Assembly: GCA_031769625.1 (NCBI GenBank) | Contig: JAUIMM010000171.1 | Coordinates: 1,178,001-1,242,000 of the forward strand | Reading direction: 5' to 3' | Origin: Taudactylus pleione | Taxonomy: Eukaryota > Chordata > Amphibia > Anura > Myobatrachidae | DNA: 64,000 nt | Shown: positions 1 to 10,499 of the stretch, one piece after another | Position numbering within the stretch: the first letter of the stretch is position 1 | Layout: each line of letters opens with the position of its first letter | Made by a program: the position numbers and the translations under genes | Notes under the pieces: generated by a model | Told to the model about the DNA's origin: nothing | Seen by the model: only the letters and a program-made list of their open reading frames with translations | Databases searched by the model: none

Positions 1-35
1 GTGGCCAGGAGGCCGCTCTGTAAAACAAGAAGGAT

Positions 36-89
36 GGCCCTGATTCAGAGCGAGCGCTCTGTCAGAGCGTCCGGCTCTGAATCAGGCCC
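36..89. repeat. 54-bp mini foldback of the GGGCCTGATTCAGAG MITE family
   Basis: Both ends read as inverted copies of the terminal motif (GGCCCTGATTCAGAG on the left, CTCTGAATCAGGCCC on the right) with only about 24 bp between them, themselves partly self-complementary. The reverse complement closely matches the first 54 bp of the element at 3,953, so this is either a solo terminal hairpin or an internally deleted copy. No clear target duplication. Confidence 0.6.
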
Positions 90-149
90 ACAGTATCCTC
101 CACTTCTGGGAAACAATAAAGCACACAGAGGAAAGTTGTGGAATCCCCT

Positions 150-342
150 ATTACACAGGTCCTCAAAACCCCAAACAGTGCATGTTTTCCAGGTCTCCTC
201 ACAGGAGTACTCGTGAAATTATAGCTCCATCTGTGGATCTTATAAAATGTGTCAGTGAGTAATGATTATACCTGTGCACCTTCTGGGTGACATAGAAAAT
301 GTGAATTGTGTGGGGTCCTGAGGACTAAGTTTGAGAACCACT
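150..342 (-). mobile_element. hAT-like non-autonomous element fragment
   Basis: The right end reads, on the minus strand, CAGTGGTTCTCAAAC followed by TCCTCAGGACCCC, a typical hAT-Charlie-like terminus. The left side holds a diverged inverted counterpart (TCCTCAAAACCCC near 154). The interior (GCATGTTTTCCAGG, CCTGTGGATCTT-like words) recurs at 13,816-14,095 and 32,104-32,210, so it is a dispersed family. No 8-bp duplication is visible because the left terminus has decayed. Confidence 0.55.
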
Positions 343-388
343 GCCCTATTATATCTTGTTTTATTCATTCATTACAAGCAACATATTG

Positions 389-1225
389 CAGGGCTGCAAC
401 TAGGAGGGAGGGGCAAAGGGGGCATGTGACCTGGGTGCTGGTCTAGAGGGTGTGCCAGGGAGAGTCTTCCAGGAGGCTAGGCTGCTGATCTTGTGGGTTT
501 GGAGCCGCATCCCGGCCTTGAGAGGCACAGAGACACCGTCAGTCTAATGTGGTGTCGATCGCAAGCCAATCAGTGCTCATGGACCGGTAGCCAATCAGCA
601 GAGGCTGCTGGTCCGTGAGATCCAATTGGTTCGCGAGCAGCACCACATTACAATGACTGCAGTACTGACAGTTCCCCAGCATGTGGCAGCCTCATCCCAC
701 GCCACCGACCGCACGGCCCTGACATGTAAGAAAAGGGAGATGAGGCCTTACTGTGGCTTAATGTACAAGATGCCTTACTGTGGCATAATGTGTAAGGAGC
801 CTTACTGTGGCATAATGTGTAAGGGGCCTTACTGTGGTATAATGTAAAGGGGGCCTTACTGTGGCATAATGTATATGGGGCCTTACTGTGGCATAAATGT
901 ATAAGGGACATTACTGTGGCATAATGTATAAGGGGCATTACTGTGGCTTAATGAATAAGGGGCATTACTGTGGCTTAATGAATAAGTGGCATTACTGTGG
1001 CTTAATGTATAAGGGGCATTACTGTGGCATAATGTGTTGTAAGAGGCATTACTGTATTGCATAATGTGTTATAAGGGACATCACTGTTACATAATGTGTT
1101 CAATGGGGCATTACTGTGTCACAAAACCACACACCCTTATCGTCCTCTATGTTGTATTTTTTTTTTGGGGGGGCTCCAAATTATGGCTTTGCCCCGGGTG
1201 ACATAAATCCTAGTTTTGGCTCTTG
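389..1225. mobile_element. hAT-like element with minisatellite core
   Basis: The left end is CAGGGCTGCAACTAGG. The right end, read on the minus strand, is CAAGAGCCAAAACTAGG, an imperfect inverted match typical of hAT termini. The interior holds a 27-bp tandem array. The core motif (TATAAGGGGCATTACTGTGG) resembles, in opposite orientation, the tandem cores of the hAT elements at 25,441 and 44,839. The flanking 8-mers do not match, so the target duplication is lost or the ends are slightly misplaced. No transposase is present. Confidence 0.55.
742..1115. repeat. 27-bp minisatellite (TTACTGTGGCATAATGT unit)
   Basis: The word CCTTACTGTGG recurs at 27-bp spacing (746, 773, 800, 827). Later copies drift to GGGGCATTACTGTGGC. 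About 14 units. Because 27 is a multiple of three it stays open in some frames, which explains short spurious ORFs on both strands. Confidence 0.85.
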
Positions 1226-2687
1226 TCAGTTTCCTGGGCTACTTTTCCCGTATCAAATTCTTCAAATTTCTCAGAGTAGCAGAATATGATTCTCTGGTCT
1301 TAAATTATCCTCAGAAAATACTGCAATACTGTAAGCATTTAGAGAATGAGAATGTGAAGTTGCTTTGTACATTCTGAGATGATCATGCAAAAAGGTAAAC
1401 AGATCAGACATGTTGCAATCTTTAAGTTAAGTGGATACTTTAATAAGCTTATCCTGTGTGACAAGATATTACACTGCTTTGTGAATTTCTGCAGTAGTCT
1501 CTTCCATAGACCTGACTTGAAAGAATTAGAATCTTTATTTATCCAATTTAAATTTTAAACCTGTTAGATCAGTATTTTATTTATTTCTGATTTTATTATA
1601 TATCATTGTTAAAATTAGCAATTTTATATGTACCTACAAATGAAGATGAAGGGGAGAAATACACTACTAATCAGCAGTTTTGTATGACATTTTCAAACCA
1701 TGCACATTGCAAGTACTTTCAGTGCCAAACCACTGAATTTACTAACCTTTGGTTTGATGGCTGAAAACTTAAATTGTATCCAATGTGTGGCTGTTTGCAA
1801 ACACCGGTTGTGGAATGGAATTTACCCAAATGCACTCTTCAAGAAGAGATTCTGAAATAAAAAAAATAAACTGACAGATGAAAGAAGGGCTGCAGCAGCA
1901 ACTAAAGTTTATTCTACCATTGTTCTAGAAATCATCTTCTATTGCAATACTATGGTGTGGTAAGCGTGTAAAAGGAGTCTTGCTGGTACAGGTCAGAGTT
2001 AACTTGGTGGGGAATTCTTTCTTTGGCAGCAGCTCTTTGCTATACCATTCTCCAGCAGAAAGGCAAGGGCTCACCCCCCAAACACAATTATTTCACAACC
2101 CTTTGTGCAAAAGTTTACTTTATTTTTGTAAGAAATAACCTGCCAGGATTTTGTTAAAAATAGGTCAAGTAAATATCCTAAATATACTTTTTTCACTTAA
2201 GGGTATAAATAATATCACAGTTTGTAAATTTAATATACACAATTGTGCTTTGCAAAATTTACAGACAACAATATCACATACATCTTCCTAATATTTTACT
2301 CTAACAATGCATTCTCATTCTTAACTGATACAATAAACTTTTGACATTAAATTAGAGCAAATATCCGTTATCCTTCTGACTAAATAACTTTTAGGCAATT
2401 GTCTAACTGTATATACTAATGTCTTATCTAATTTTAACTCAATCAAATGTCCTGGACACTGTATCAACTGAGATTTCTACTCATATCACTTGAATGTAGA
2501 CAACTTGGGTTGCTTTAGAAAACTCTTTGTGCACACTTTGGGGCCTTAACCAAAAATGTATACATAAAGTGAATCTTACTGAAATTAAGATCATTGCAGT
2601 GCTAAGGAAGAAAGTCAATAACATTCACATCAAAAATGGTTCAAGAGCCACTGAATAGGCACACCACAGCTGGATATTAAAGGAAAT
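1226..2687. other. AT-rich stretch with no recognised feature
   Basis: No long open frame, tandem repeat or inverted repeat was recognised here. The sequence is AT-rich, non-coding and apparently low copy within the window. Confidence 0.5.
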
Positions 2688-3077
2688 GGGTATGAAATCC
2701 CGGCAGTCGGGATGCCTGCTGTCAAATATACCGACAGCGGCATCCCAATGCTCAGAATGCCGACAAGGGTCGGGTAAGTATACTTACCCTCCCCCCTTCT
2801 CCCCTTAACCCTAACAATCTGTTTCAACATGCTAACACTAACCCTCCTCTCACCCCATCCCAACCCTAACGCTCCCTGTTAGTGCCTAAACCTAATTCTC
2901 CCCCCTTAGTGCCTAAACCTAACCCACCCCCGGGGTACCTAACCCTAATCCTCTGACACCAGTTCAGATGCCGTTGCAAGAAACCCGACAGTCGGCATCC
3001 TTGTTGGGATACTTAGCATCATATGCCACTGTCAGTATTTTGACAGCTGGCATCCAGACTGCCAGTATTTCATACCC
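2688..3077. mobile_element. MITE with internal telomere-like CCTAA repeats
   Basis: Terminal inverted repeats begin GGGTATGAAATCCCGGCAG on the left and, read inversely, GGGTATGAAATACTGGCAG on the right, with similarity over about 45 bp (GTCGGGATGCC). The middle carries irregular repeats of TAACCCTAA, CTAAACCTAA and AACCCTAA separated by C-rich spacers. Related elements lie at about 52,655-53,170 and 61,358-61,805. Non-coding. Confidence 0.75.
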
Positions 3078-3952
3078 AGTATATTTATTTAATCTCTGTT
3101 GAATTAATATGGAAGAGTTATCACTAGGTACTTTTCATAAGATTTAGCTGAGTTCATGTAGTGTATCAATAGTATGAAGAACCTGGGAATGGAGTTCTGT
3201 TGACAAGCAAATATGGATCCTAAGCTGAAATCCTTGATTTAGTGGTGATGACTACTTTCTTTGACTTTATTTGTCTGGGAAAACCTGTAATCTTTATCCT
3301 AGCAACACACTGACTACTTAAATAACATCACAGTACTTGGGACAACTCCTTCTGTACCTTCTCATAAGAAAAGTACAGCAGCTGTCAGTCTTTCTCCATA
3401 GGTCTGCCTCTCATATACCTATGGTGCCACCTCACCAGAAGCAAGGAGCACAATCTTCCACAATCAGCAGGTACATCAGCTCTCCTCTCCCAATGGCTTC
3501 AACTGTCACTCCTCAATGTCTCTTAAAAAATACTTTATTTAAAATGGCATCGGCCTCTGCACTGTTTTCCAAAATGGCCTTACTTTAATGGGATATCACA
3601 CTATAAGGAAGAGCTGAGCCCTGTGAAGCTTATTGAAGGCATAAATGTGGCATGACAGGGATAGGGTTCAAGCACAGCAATTTTACACAAAAATTTATTG
3701 TTTTTGCATATTTTTACATTAATAAAGTAGAGCAAATCAGTGCTGTCAAAGTTAACAATTATTATTTCACAGTGTATACATTAATATAATTCTTCTTTAA
3801 ATAACAATATTATTGTCTCATAGTTCAATCCACAGGTTTATTCAGACATTCCCTGACAACTGCAACCTCAGCTGTGGAGGCACCTGATTAGTCCACCTAT
3901 GAAAAAAGACAATCACAACATGTGACCAAACATTAATCCATACACGTACTTT
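3078..3952. other. No recognised feature
   Basis: A non-coding stretch between two MITEs. The longest frame (83 codons near 3,337) has no recognisable domain or compositional support. Confidence 0.45.
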
Positions 3953-4430
3953 GGGCCTGATTCAGAGCCGGACGCTCTTTCAGAGCGCTCTCTCTGAATC
4001 AGGGGCGGCATTTTTTTTAAACCACCCACAGCTTTTGCGAGCGGCCAGGTGATGGCTGCGATGGTCGCAACCATCGGGCTTGCGACGAGACCCTTGTGGT
4101 AGGGTCTCGTCCATTGCAAGTCCCAGTGAGGTTCCGGCTCCAATAGAGCCGGAAGCTCACTACTGAGGCCGCCCCCAAACGGCAGGCGATCCTTCGGGAA
4201 TGCCTTCGTTTGGCCAGGCACCCCCCTGCCCGCCTCCAAAATGGGGCGAGCTGTCAACAATCGACAGCCGCCCCGTTTTGGTGCGGGACCCGTAGCGACT
4301 GAGCACCTGTCACTGGCCGGGTCTCCCACATGCGCACGCAAGAGCCGGCTTTGGTGTGCGCATGCGCAGTGGGGGACCATCAACCCGCTTATGAGCGCTT
4401 TGCAGTCACGAGCAAGTCTGAATAAGGCCC
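3953..4430. mobile_element. Serial-hairpin MITE, copy B
   Basis: Starts GGGCCTGATTCAGAGCC and ends GTCTGAATAAGGCCC. The interior is a succession of stem-loops: 4,077-4,122 (GACGAGACCCT/AGGGTCTCGTC), 4,125-4,161 (TTCCGGCTC/GAGCCGGAA), 4,176-4,212 and 4,236-4,281 (GCTGTC/GACAGC). The order matches copy A at 28,813-29,285 although the sequence has diverged. Possible 3-bp flanks TTT/TGT. The first 54 bp are the mini foldback also seen at 36-89. No coding capacity. Confidence 0.75.
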
Positions 4431-4925
4431 TGTATGTTTACATTTACAGGACAATCATTGAAAATTGCTGCATTACCCTTCATGTGGTTGACCTGGATTT
4501 TATTCACCTCCTGTTGTTGAAAGTGAACCAACTCTGCAGGTAAAGTATGGAGCAACTCCTTCAAGACAAAGGAGGAAATGTAATAGAGTGCGACTTTTCA
4601 GCAAAAAACATTCAAGTTTGTTTTTGCTGGATGTAATAGAGTGCAAGAAGGTGCAAATTCACATGAAACTCGCATTAACTCTTCTCGTCTCATCCAAAGC
4701 CACATCCAGACAATTGCCCATGTAAAACATAGAACTCTTAGAAAGCAATAGGGTGCAATTTAAAATTTGCACAAAACTAGTTGAAAAAAATGCAGGATAA
4801 TAGACCTGCTTTAGACTAGTGAGTTTTGCCTGAGCAGCAGCATGTGTGATGCGAGTTTGTGCGTAAAGTTGCTGTATGTAATAGCTTGCGAATTGTAGTG
4901 AGCAAGTGTCTAAGAAATGTAAGTC

Positions 4926-5193
4926 CATAGTTTTTCTGTGTGAAAACTCATAACTTGTAATGCAAGTTTCATTACAAGGTGTGCGTTTATCAGAAGCCTG
5001 CACAGATCAATGCTGGTTGTGCTTTTGGGGGAAGACCCCATATAATTGTTTTCAATTTTTTTATACACTTTCCTACACTTTGAACACACAGAAGCCTGCA
5101 CTGATCTCATTGCTCTGTGGAGACTTCTGATAAACTCGCACCTTTTAATGAAACTTGCATTACAAGTTGCAAGTTTTCACACAGAAACTGGAA
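4926..5193. repeat. Foldback repeat with arms of about 80 bp
   Basis: The left arm (TTTCTGTGTGAAAACT, TTGTAATGCAAGTTTCATT, TTTATCAGAAG) is matched inversely by the right arm ending TTTTCACACAGAAACTG. The loop is about 90 bp. Probably a MITE. Neighbouring sequence from 4,560 shares words such as TGTAATAGAGTGC, so the full element may start earlier. Confidence 0.65.
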
Positions 5194-6781
5194 GGTAAAG
5201 TTGTACTGCTTTTAAAATGCTTTTGTGATCACGATTCTCATTTTGTAGGTGACTTAAAATTCTAATTGTATTCTAAATTATTATAAAGTAACAATAATAC
5301 TATCTGCATTGTATTTCAATCACTATTATGCCCTCTATATTGTATATTAGTCATTTGGAAACTCTCCATTGAATGCAACCCAAATGAGTGTGTGTTGAAT
5401 TTGATTGCTAATGTATTGCATATATAGAAGTGTCTTCTGTGATCACGGTCTAATTCTAATAATGAGATGCTTAATAAGTACACATTTGTTTATACAATTG
5501 GACACTTATCACATTTGACATTATAAAAATGCTAAACAGTCAATATGTATAGCCTTGTGATAAAGTAGGAGTATAGTGAAAGAGTGGAGCACTTATAAGT
5601 CGCTGCTTCTGCTGTTTCCTGTTCTTCTGAGTAGTGAACAGGAAATGAGAGAGCAGGCACAATGACTCTCAGAAAATACATAGGAGCAGCATTTGATGTT
5701 AGGGTACCTACATGGCTGACTGCCCTGATGCAACTGCAGCATAGGACAGTACACTATGAGGACAATCAATGAGAGAGCTGCTCAAAGAATACCTGTGCAG
5801 TCAAAACCTGGAAAAGCAATGTGACTAGCTTCGGGAGATCCCTGTGCACAAATTACTGGTGTTTCACTGACAGCTTAATCACATGCTCCTTTCTACACAG
5901 GGAGCCTTAAAGAAGGCTGCTCAGAAAAGAAGTCTACATTTGCAAGAGTCTCTAACAGGTTATTGTAGAACTCACACAATGACGCTAATTTCACAGGAAA
6001 ATAAGTGCAGCATAAAAAGAAGTCACAGTTGACTGAGTACTAAATAAGCATTATCATCTACAGACAGCTGGTTTGATTGAGATAATAAATGGATGGTTGA
6101 AACAACAATTCTGAATTATTACTCCTATACTTAAAGAGTGGGACTAAGTATTGGTAGAGGTCTTGAAATTGATCAATAATTGTATAGTAAGATTACAACA
6201 GACAGCTTTTATGCATGTACTGATGCAGAAATAGATCATTAGGTTTACTTTAAACTAGAGAGGTAGGTCCATTGATGCAACCAGTACAGGTTAAGGCTCC
6301 TTTTGACTAAAAAACTTCCTAATGTACCAATATGAGTTCCAGTTGACAGTAGTTCATCTTGGGTCCACAGTTCATCAATTTGTGTTCTTCACAAAGTATT
6401 AGAGGTAAGGGGTCCGTGCAGAAGAGATTTGTAGCAGGGTGAATTTGATAAATACCATGTTAACCTACAGTACATAACACATCAAAATCCTAACTAAAGG
6501 AACCAAAATATGTATGTTATTGATAAGTAATAAATGACTTTGATATACCTTATCAAGTTAAAAGGAAAAATGGAAAAAACTAAATTATAGGGAGAAATCA
6601 TTGCAGCAGAACATGGAATGATGCAGATGTTGCCTGTCTACTTGATGGTAACCTGCATTCCTTCTAACAAGTTGCAGTTGTTACAATGAATGTAAAAGCA
6701 AGGATTACCAGCGAACTCTTTCAGTGAACAATTACAAGCTGTATGCTTGTAATTGGCTGGATGTGATGGGGAGTACTGGGG
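5194..6781. other. No recognised feature
   Basis: AT-rich, non-coding. I saw no inverted repeat, tandem array or convincing frame. Confidence 0.45.
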
Positions 6782-7207
6782 CAGGGACATATCTATAATG
6801 GGTGCAGGGTGTGCAGAGAACATGGGCCCCTGGGTCCAGGGGGGCCCAAACTGCACACCCTGCACCCATATACTCTTTATACTTACCTGTCCATTGTCTC
6901 CAGAGTGCTTCTCTGCAGGGACGAGCAGGCACTACAGAGCAGAAAAAAATCACTTGGAAAAATGGCGGCAGCCATTTCCCTGTGACTCGCACATGCGCAG
7001 TACTGCTGTCCCTGGGAAAACGGTACGGGCGCCATTTTCCCAGAGTCTCACGCATGCGCAGTAGATTCTGGCACTATGCCAGAGTCTACTGTTGCAGGCG
7101 CCGGCTGCTGCAACACTGGTACCACTAGAGAGAGGAGGGGTCCGCACTGAGTCTGCACACAAACATCCTCCTCTCTTAAAAAGCCCATGTACTGGGGACT
7201 CCCAGTG
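6782..7207. mobile_element. hAT-like fragment with internal foldbacks
   Basis: Begins CAGGGACATATCTATAATGG, a hAT-type terminus. Positions 6,797-6,815 and 6,851-6,869 are a perfect 19-bp inverted pair (ATGGGTGCAGGGTG...). Further stems follow, for example TAGATTCTGGC/GCCAGAGTCTA near 7,060, together with the word GCATGCGCAGT. The right terminus is not certain, so the end given is approximate. Confidence 0.4.
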
Positions 7208-7248
7208 TGATAATTTTGAGAGCTGGCTCTTTTATGGATTGATACTAA

Positions 7249-8146
7249 GGGCTCTATTTATTAACATTATTTTTACTAAAATAAAGTGAAAAAGGGTGTT
7301 TTCACACTCTTTTCACATTATTTTAGTATCACCTAAAGTTACTACATGGCAATTGGAGTAGAATTCATAAAATTCTACTCCAAGACCTAATATCACTTAG
7401 TTTTAGTAATCAGATTGCATTTCCCATAATTGTAATGGGAAATGTGATCTGGCCAAAGTTACTAAAAATAAATTGTGAAAAAATACAGTGGAAAGCCCTT
7501 TGATAATAACGCCACCTGGAGGTGACGTTATTAGGGTCTCCCCCGGTTACTGGACTCCTGCTCCAATCTAACAGGCAGAGCAGAGCCCGGAGCTGGCCCC
7601 AGTGATCAGCTGTGTGGTCTAAACAGACCACACACTGATACACTGTAAAAATAAGAAAAAAAAAAAGTAAAAAAAAATAACTTAACTGAGTCCAGGGACT
7701 GGAGATCGGGGCTTCGGTGATGTCCTGCCTCCAGTCAGCTGGTTTTCCATCCTGCACTGGGGCCCAGTCATCACCTGACCGGGTACCAGTGCATGATGGG
7801 ATGTCAGCTGACCGGAGCCACAGAGGACATCACTGGAGCACTGATCACCGGAGGTAAGTGTAATTAGGGAGGGGGGTTATGATCACAGGGGCAGGGCTTT
7901 GTAGCGGGGGGGCTTAGTGACGGCTGGTCAGTGCATGCACGGGCACTTGTTACGGTATTTTTTGCGAAATTACCATGATAAGGCTGTGTAGGGGAATTGC
8001 AGGGACAGAGCTTTATCACAAGCTCTGTTCCTGCAAGGGGTTTTTAGTAAATCCCTGTGATATTGCCTGAATTCACAATGCAAATTCAGTCGGTAATATC
8101 ACACTACAATCTGCATTCAAAATGCGGATTGTAGTAAATAGAGCCC
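7249..8146. mobile_element. MITE family GGGCTCTATTTA, copy 1
   Basis: Terminal inverted repeats are GGGCTCTATTTATTAAC and, inversely, GGGCTCTATTTACTACAA. A 3-bp TAA duplication flanks it (7,246-7,248 and 8,147-8,149). Relatives lie at 49,469-50,922 and, inverted, at 17,921-18,818. A 3-bp duplication with G-rich ends fits PIF/Harbinger-type non-autonomous elements, but I see no transposase and the superfamily is inferred. Confidence 0.8.
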
Positions 8147-8149
8147 TAA

Positions 8150-9639
8150 ATAACTAAGATTTATAAATGTTTACATTTTATGGATTTGTTTAACCTCACT
8201 ATGTGCGACTATACAGCATAATGTGTATCAAAATAATTAAGAGTGCGGAGATAGACCACACTGAGTATCGTATAAAATCCTTCTATGTATAAACATACCA
8301 TAAACATTTTGTATTTCATTTAATTTTTCAAAAAAATATTTAAGCCATTAAAAAAATCTCTTGAATTCTCAAATAAATCATTCACTGCAACATGTCAGCA
8401 TAGTATGTAAACCACATAGTACAAACAAATCTCCATTTTCCTAGTGTCAAACTGTAATGTTGCGCTATAAAAAATTAGATGTCACATCCTTTCCAGCTAG
8501 ATGATCTGCACTTCCATATGGTTAGTCTCTTCACTATCCATCTTGTTCAGCTGAATTGTGGGTGCCCTGAAAATCCTCAGAAAAATTACATCTTTTATAC
8601 TCCATCTGTTTCAGGCTGCAGAGTACTGAGTATGTTGGTAATTGTCTTTCAACGGATTACATTTTGGCAGTCTCTAAGAGGATATTCCTGGATCATTTGT
8701 TCAGTGAAAACAGGATTAATAAACATTATGTGAATGAAAAATATTATTCATCCATCCATGGCTCACAGATAAAATGAGGTAAACTGTAAAGTTTTTTCCC
8801 CTCTATTTAATATAAGCAATATAAATAAATGCACTTCTAATAAATTAAGAAAATTTTAAATGTGCTGTCATAACGAAAGGTGTGGCAAGATTAAACAGAT
8901 TCGATACGTAGAATAATTGAGATAGGTCAACCGAGGTTAATTTACTTTTCCACAAATAAGGTGGCACATGAGAAAAAAATATAAAAACTTCAAGTGATAC
9001 AATAAATAATTTTACTGCATATTAAAATATACACATAGAAAACATTATTTCATGATTACACTACATATGATAGTACATATAAAGAAGAAACATGTATAAA
9101 GAAGTAGAGAAAAAAAAATAAAAAATATCTATATAGATAAATATCTATATATATAATCAGGGGAGTCTCCGTCTTAAGTATGTAGAATAAGTCACTTTAT
9201 ACTTGCCTATGTATATAATAGCCGGGTTTAGAATGGTGAAAAAGCAGCAGGAGTGAATTGAAACAGTGCTTGAAGGTGGAACGGCTGTTGAATTAGGTGA
9301 GTCATTGGGTTCCAACTCCTATCGGGCCACAATCAGTAGGTGGAAACTGCAGTAATGATAGGCTGCCTCTTGTGAATATAATACTGGCATGTGGTCCTGG
9401 ATAATAATGCCTGTTGATATAAGAAGGCAATGCTGCAGAGTCCTGCTGCGGCAGGGGACCACACAAGAGGATACTTAACTGGCTTAAGCAGCCTTAACAG
9501 TGAATGACTGGCACAGCAATTAGACATGCTTACAGAAGGAATGTATAGGGTGTCCATCAGCAAGTAAAAGGATAGTCCAGTAAACAAGTAACAGTGATGA
9601 TGGAAAATGACTGGGACTCCCGAGATTTATGACCATGAC
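8150..9639. other. AT-rich stretch with no recognised feature
   Basis: Contains A-rich and TA-rich tracts around 9,100-9,160 but no recognisable element or coding frame. Confidence 0.45.
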
Positions 9640-9883
9640 CAGGGGCGGATTGGGATGAAAACCAGTCCGGGAAACTTTTGGAAGCAGCCTAAAGGGATGA
9701 GCCTGTTGAAGGGGTGGGATCTGCAGAGGACGGCAGGATACTCCCTCCTCATAGGGCCTGGATGGGCTGTGGCAAGCCAATGAGAGGAGCAGGGCTGGCA
9801 ATGGAAATCTTAAGGGACGATACACTCTTTTTTGGTTTCCCTCATCCTTCCACACTAGGTAAAGGCCGATTGGCTCAAAAGTA
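9640..9883 (+). mobile_element. hAT left-end fragment
   Basis: Starts CAGGGGCGGATTGGGATG, a typical hAT terminus related to the CAGGGGCTGGCTGGC end at 25,441. No matching right end was found. The sequence changes at about 9,884 into another repeat family, so this is a truncated copy. Confidence 0.45.
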
Positions 9884-10056
9884 TGGTGGCTTCTCTGCAA
9901 CGGGGAACCTCTGATGAATATGAGCCTCACTGGTCAGACAGTATCTACAGCCGGTATTCACTATTCATATAGGAGATTGCATCGTATGAAGTTGCCTGTT
10001 TATGTAGAGGTATAACCAATGTCATCATCATATAACTGAGGTTTAACCAGATAATA

Positions 10057-10341
10057 CAGATGTGTCCACATACATCTAGCCTCCTTGCTCATTAACAGCC
10101 CTTCTGGTGGCGCAACTCGGTAGTACCGAGCGTCTTTTTGTGCAACTTTTTCCCTTAAAATGCATTACAGTTTCACAGCCACTGCCACTGTAACATAGCA
10201 TTTCACTTGCAGATATAACCGCAGTCGCACACAGAATGCTGCACAAAAAGACTCTCCGCGCTACTGAGTGGCACGGTGCTCAAGAAGTATGTGTAATGCG
10301 ACTTGTAGCGTATGGAGGATATATTTATGTGGACACATCTG
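10057..10341. mobile_element. Small TIR element (MITE) with TA duplication
   Basis: A perfect 16-bp inverted pair bounds it, CAGATGTGTCCACATA and TATGTGGACACATCTG, flanked by TA on both sides (10,055-10,056 and 10,342-10,343). The paralogous copy at about 44,710 (AACCATAATACATAGTAAC) supplies the empty site. The TA duplication fits Tc1/mariner-type elements, by inference. A sub-terminal pair (TCTTTTTGTGCA/TGCACAAAAAGA) adds a second stem. Confidence 0.8.
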
Positions 10342-10499
10342 TACATAGTAACATAAGTTCTTTGTTCAGAGCAAAATGTGAATTTTCCTGATCAAACAAT
10401 TTTATATTTATTAAACTATTTGCTAATTTGGTACTATTTGTATCAGTAATATGTTTATTTTCTGTTGTTATTTTGAATTGGTGTCTTCATTATTATTAC

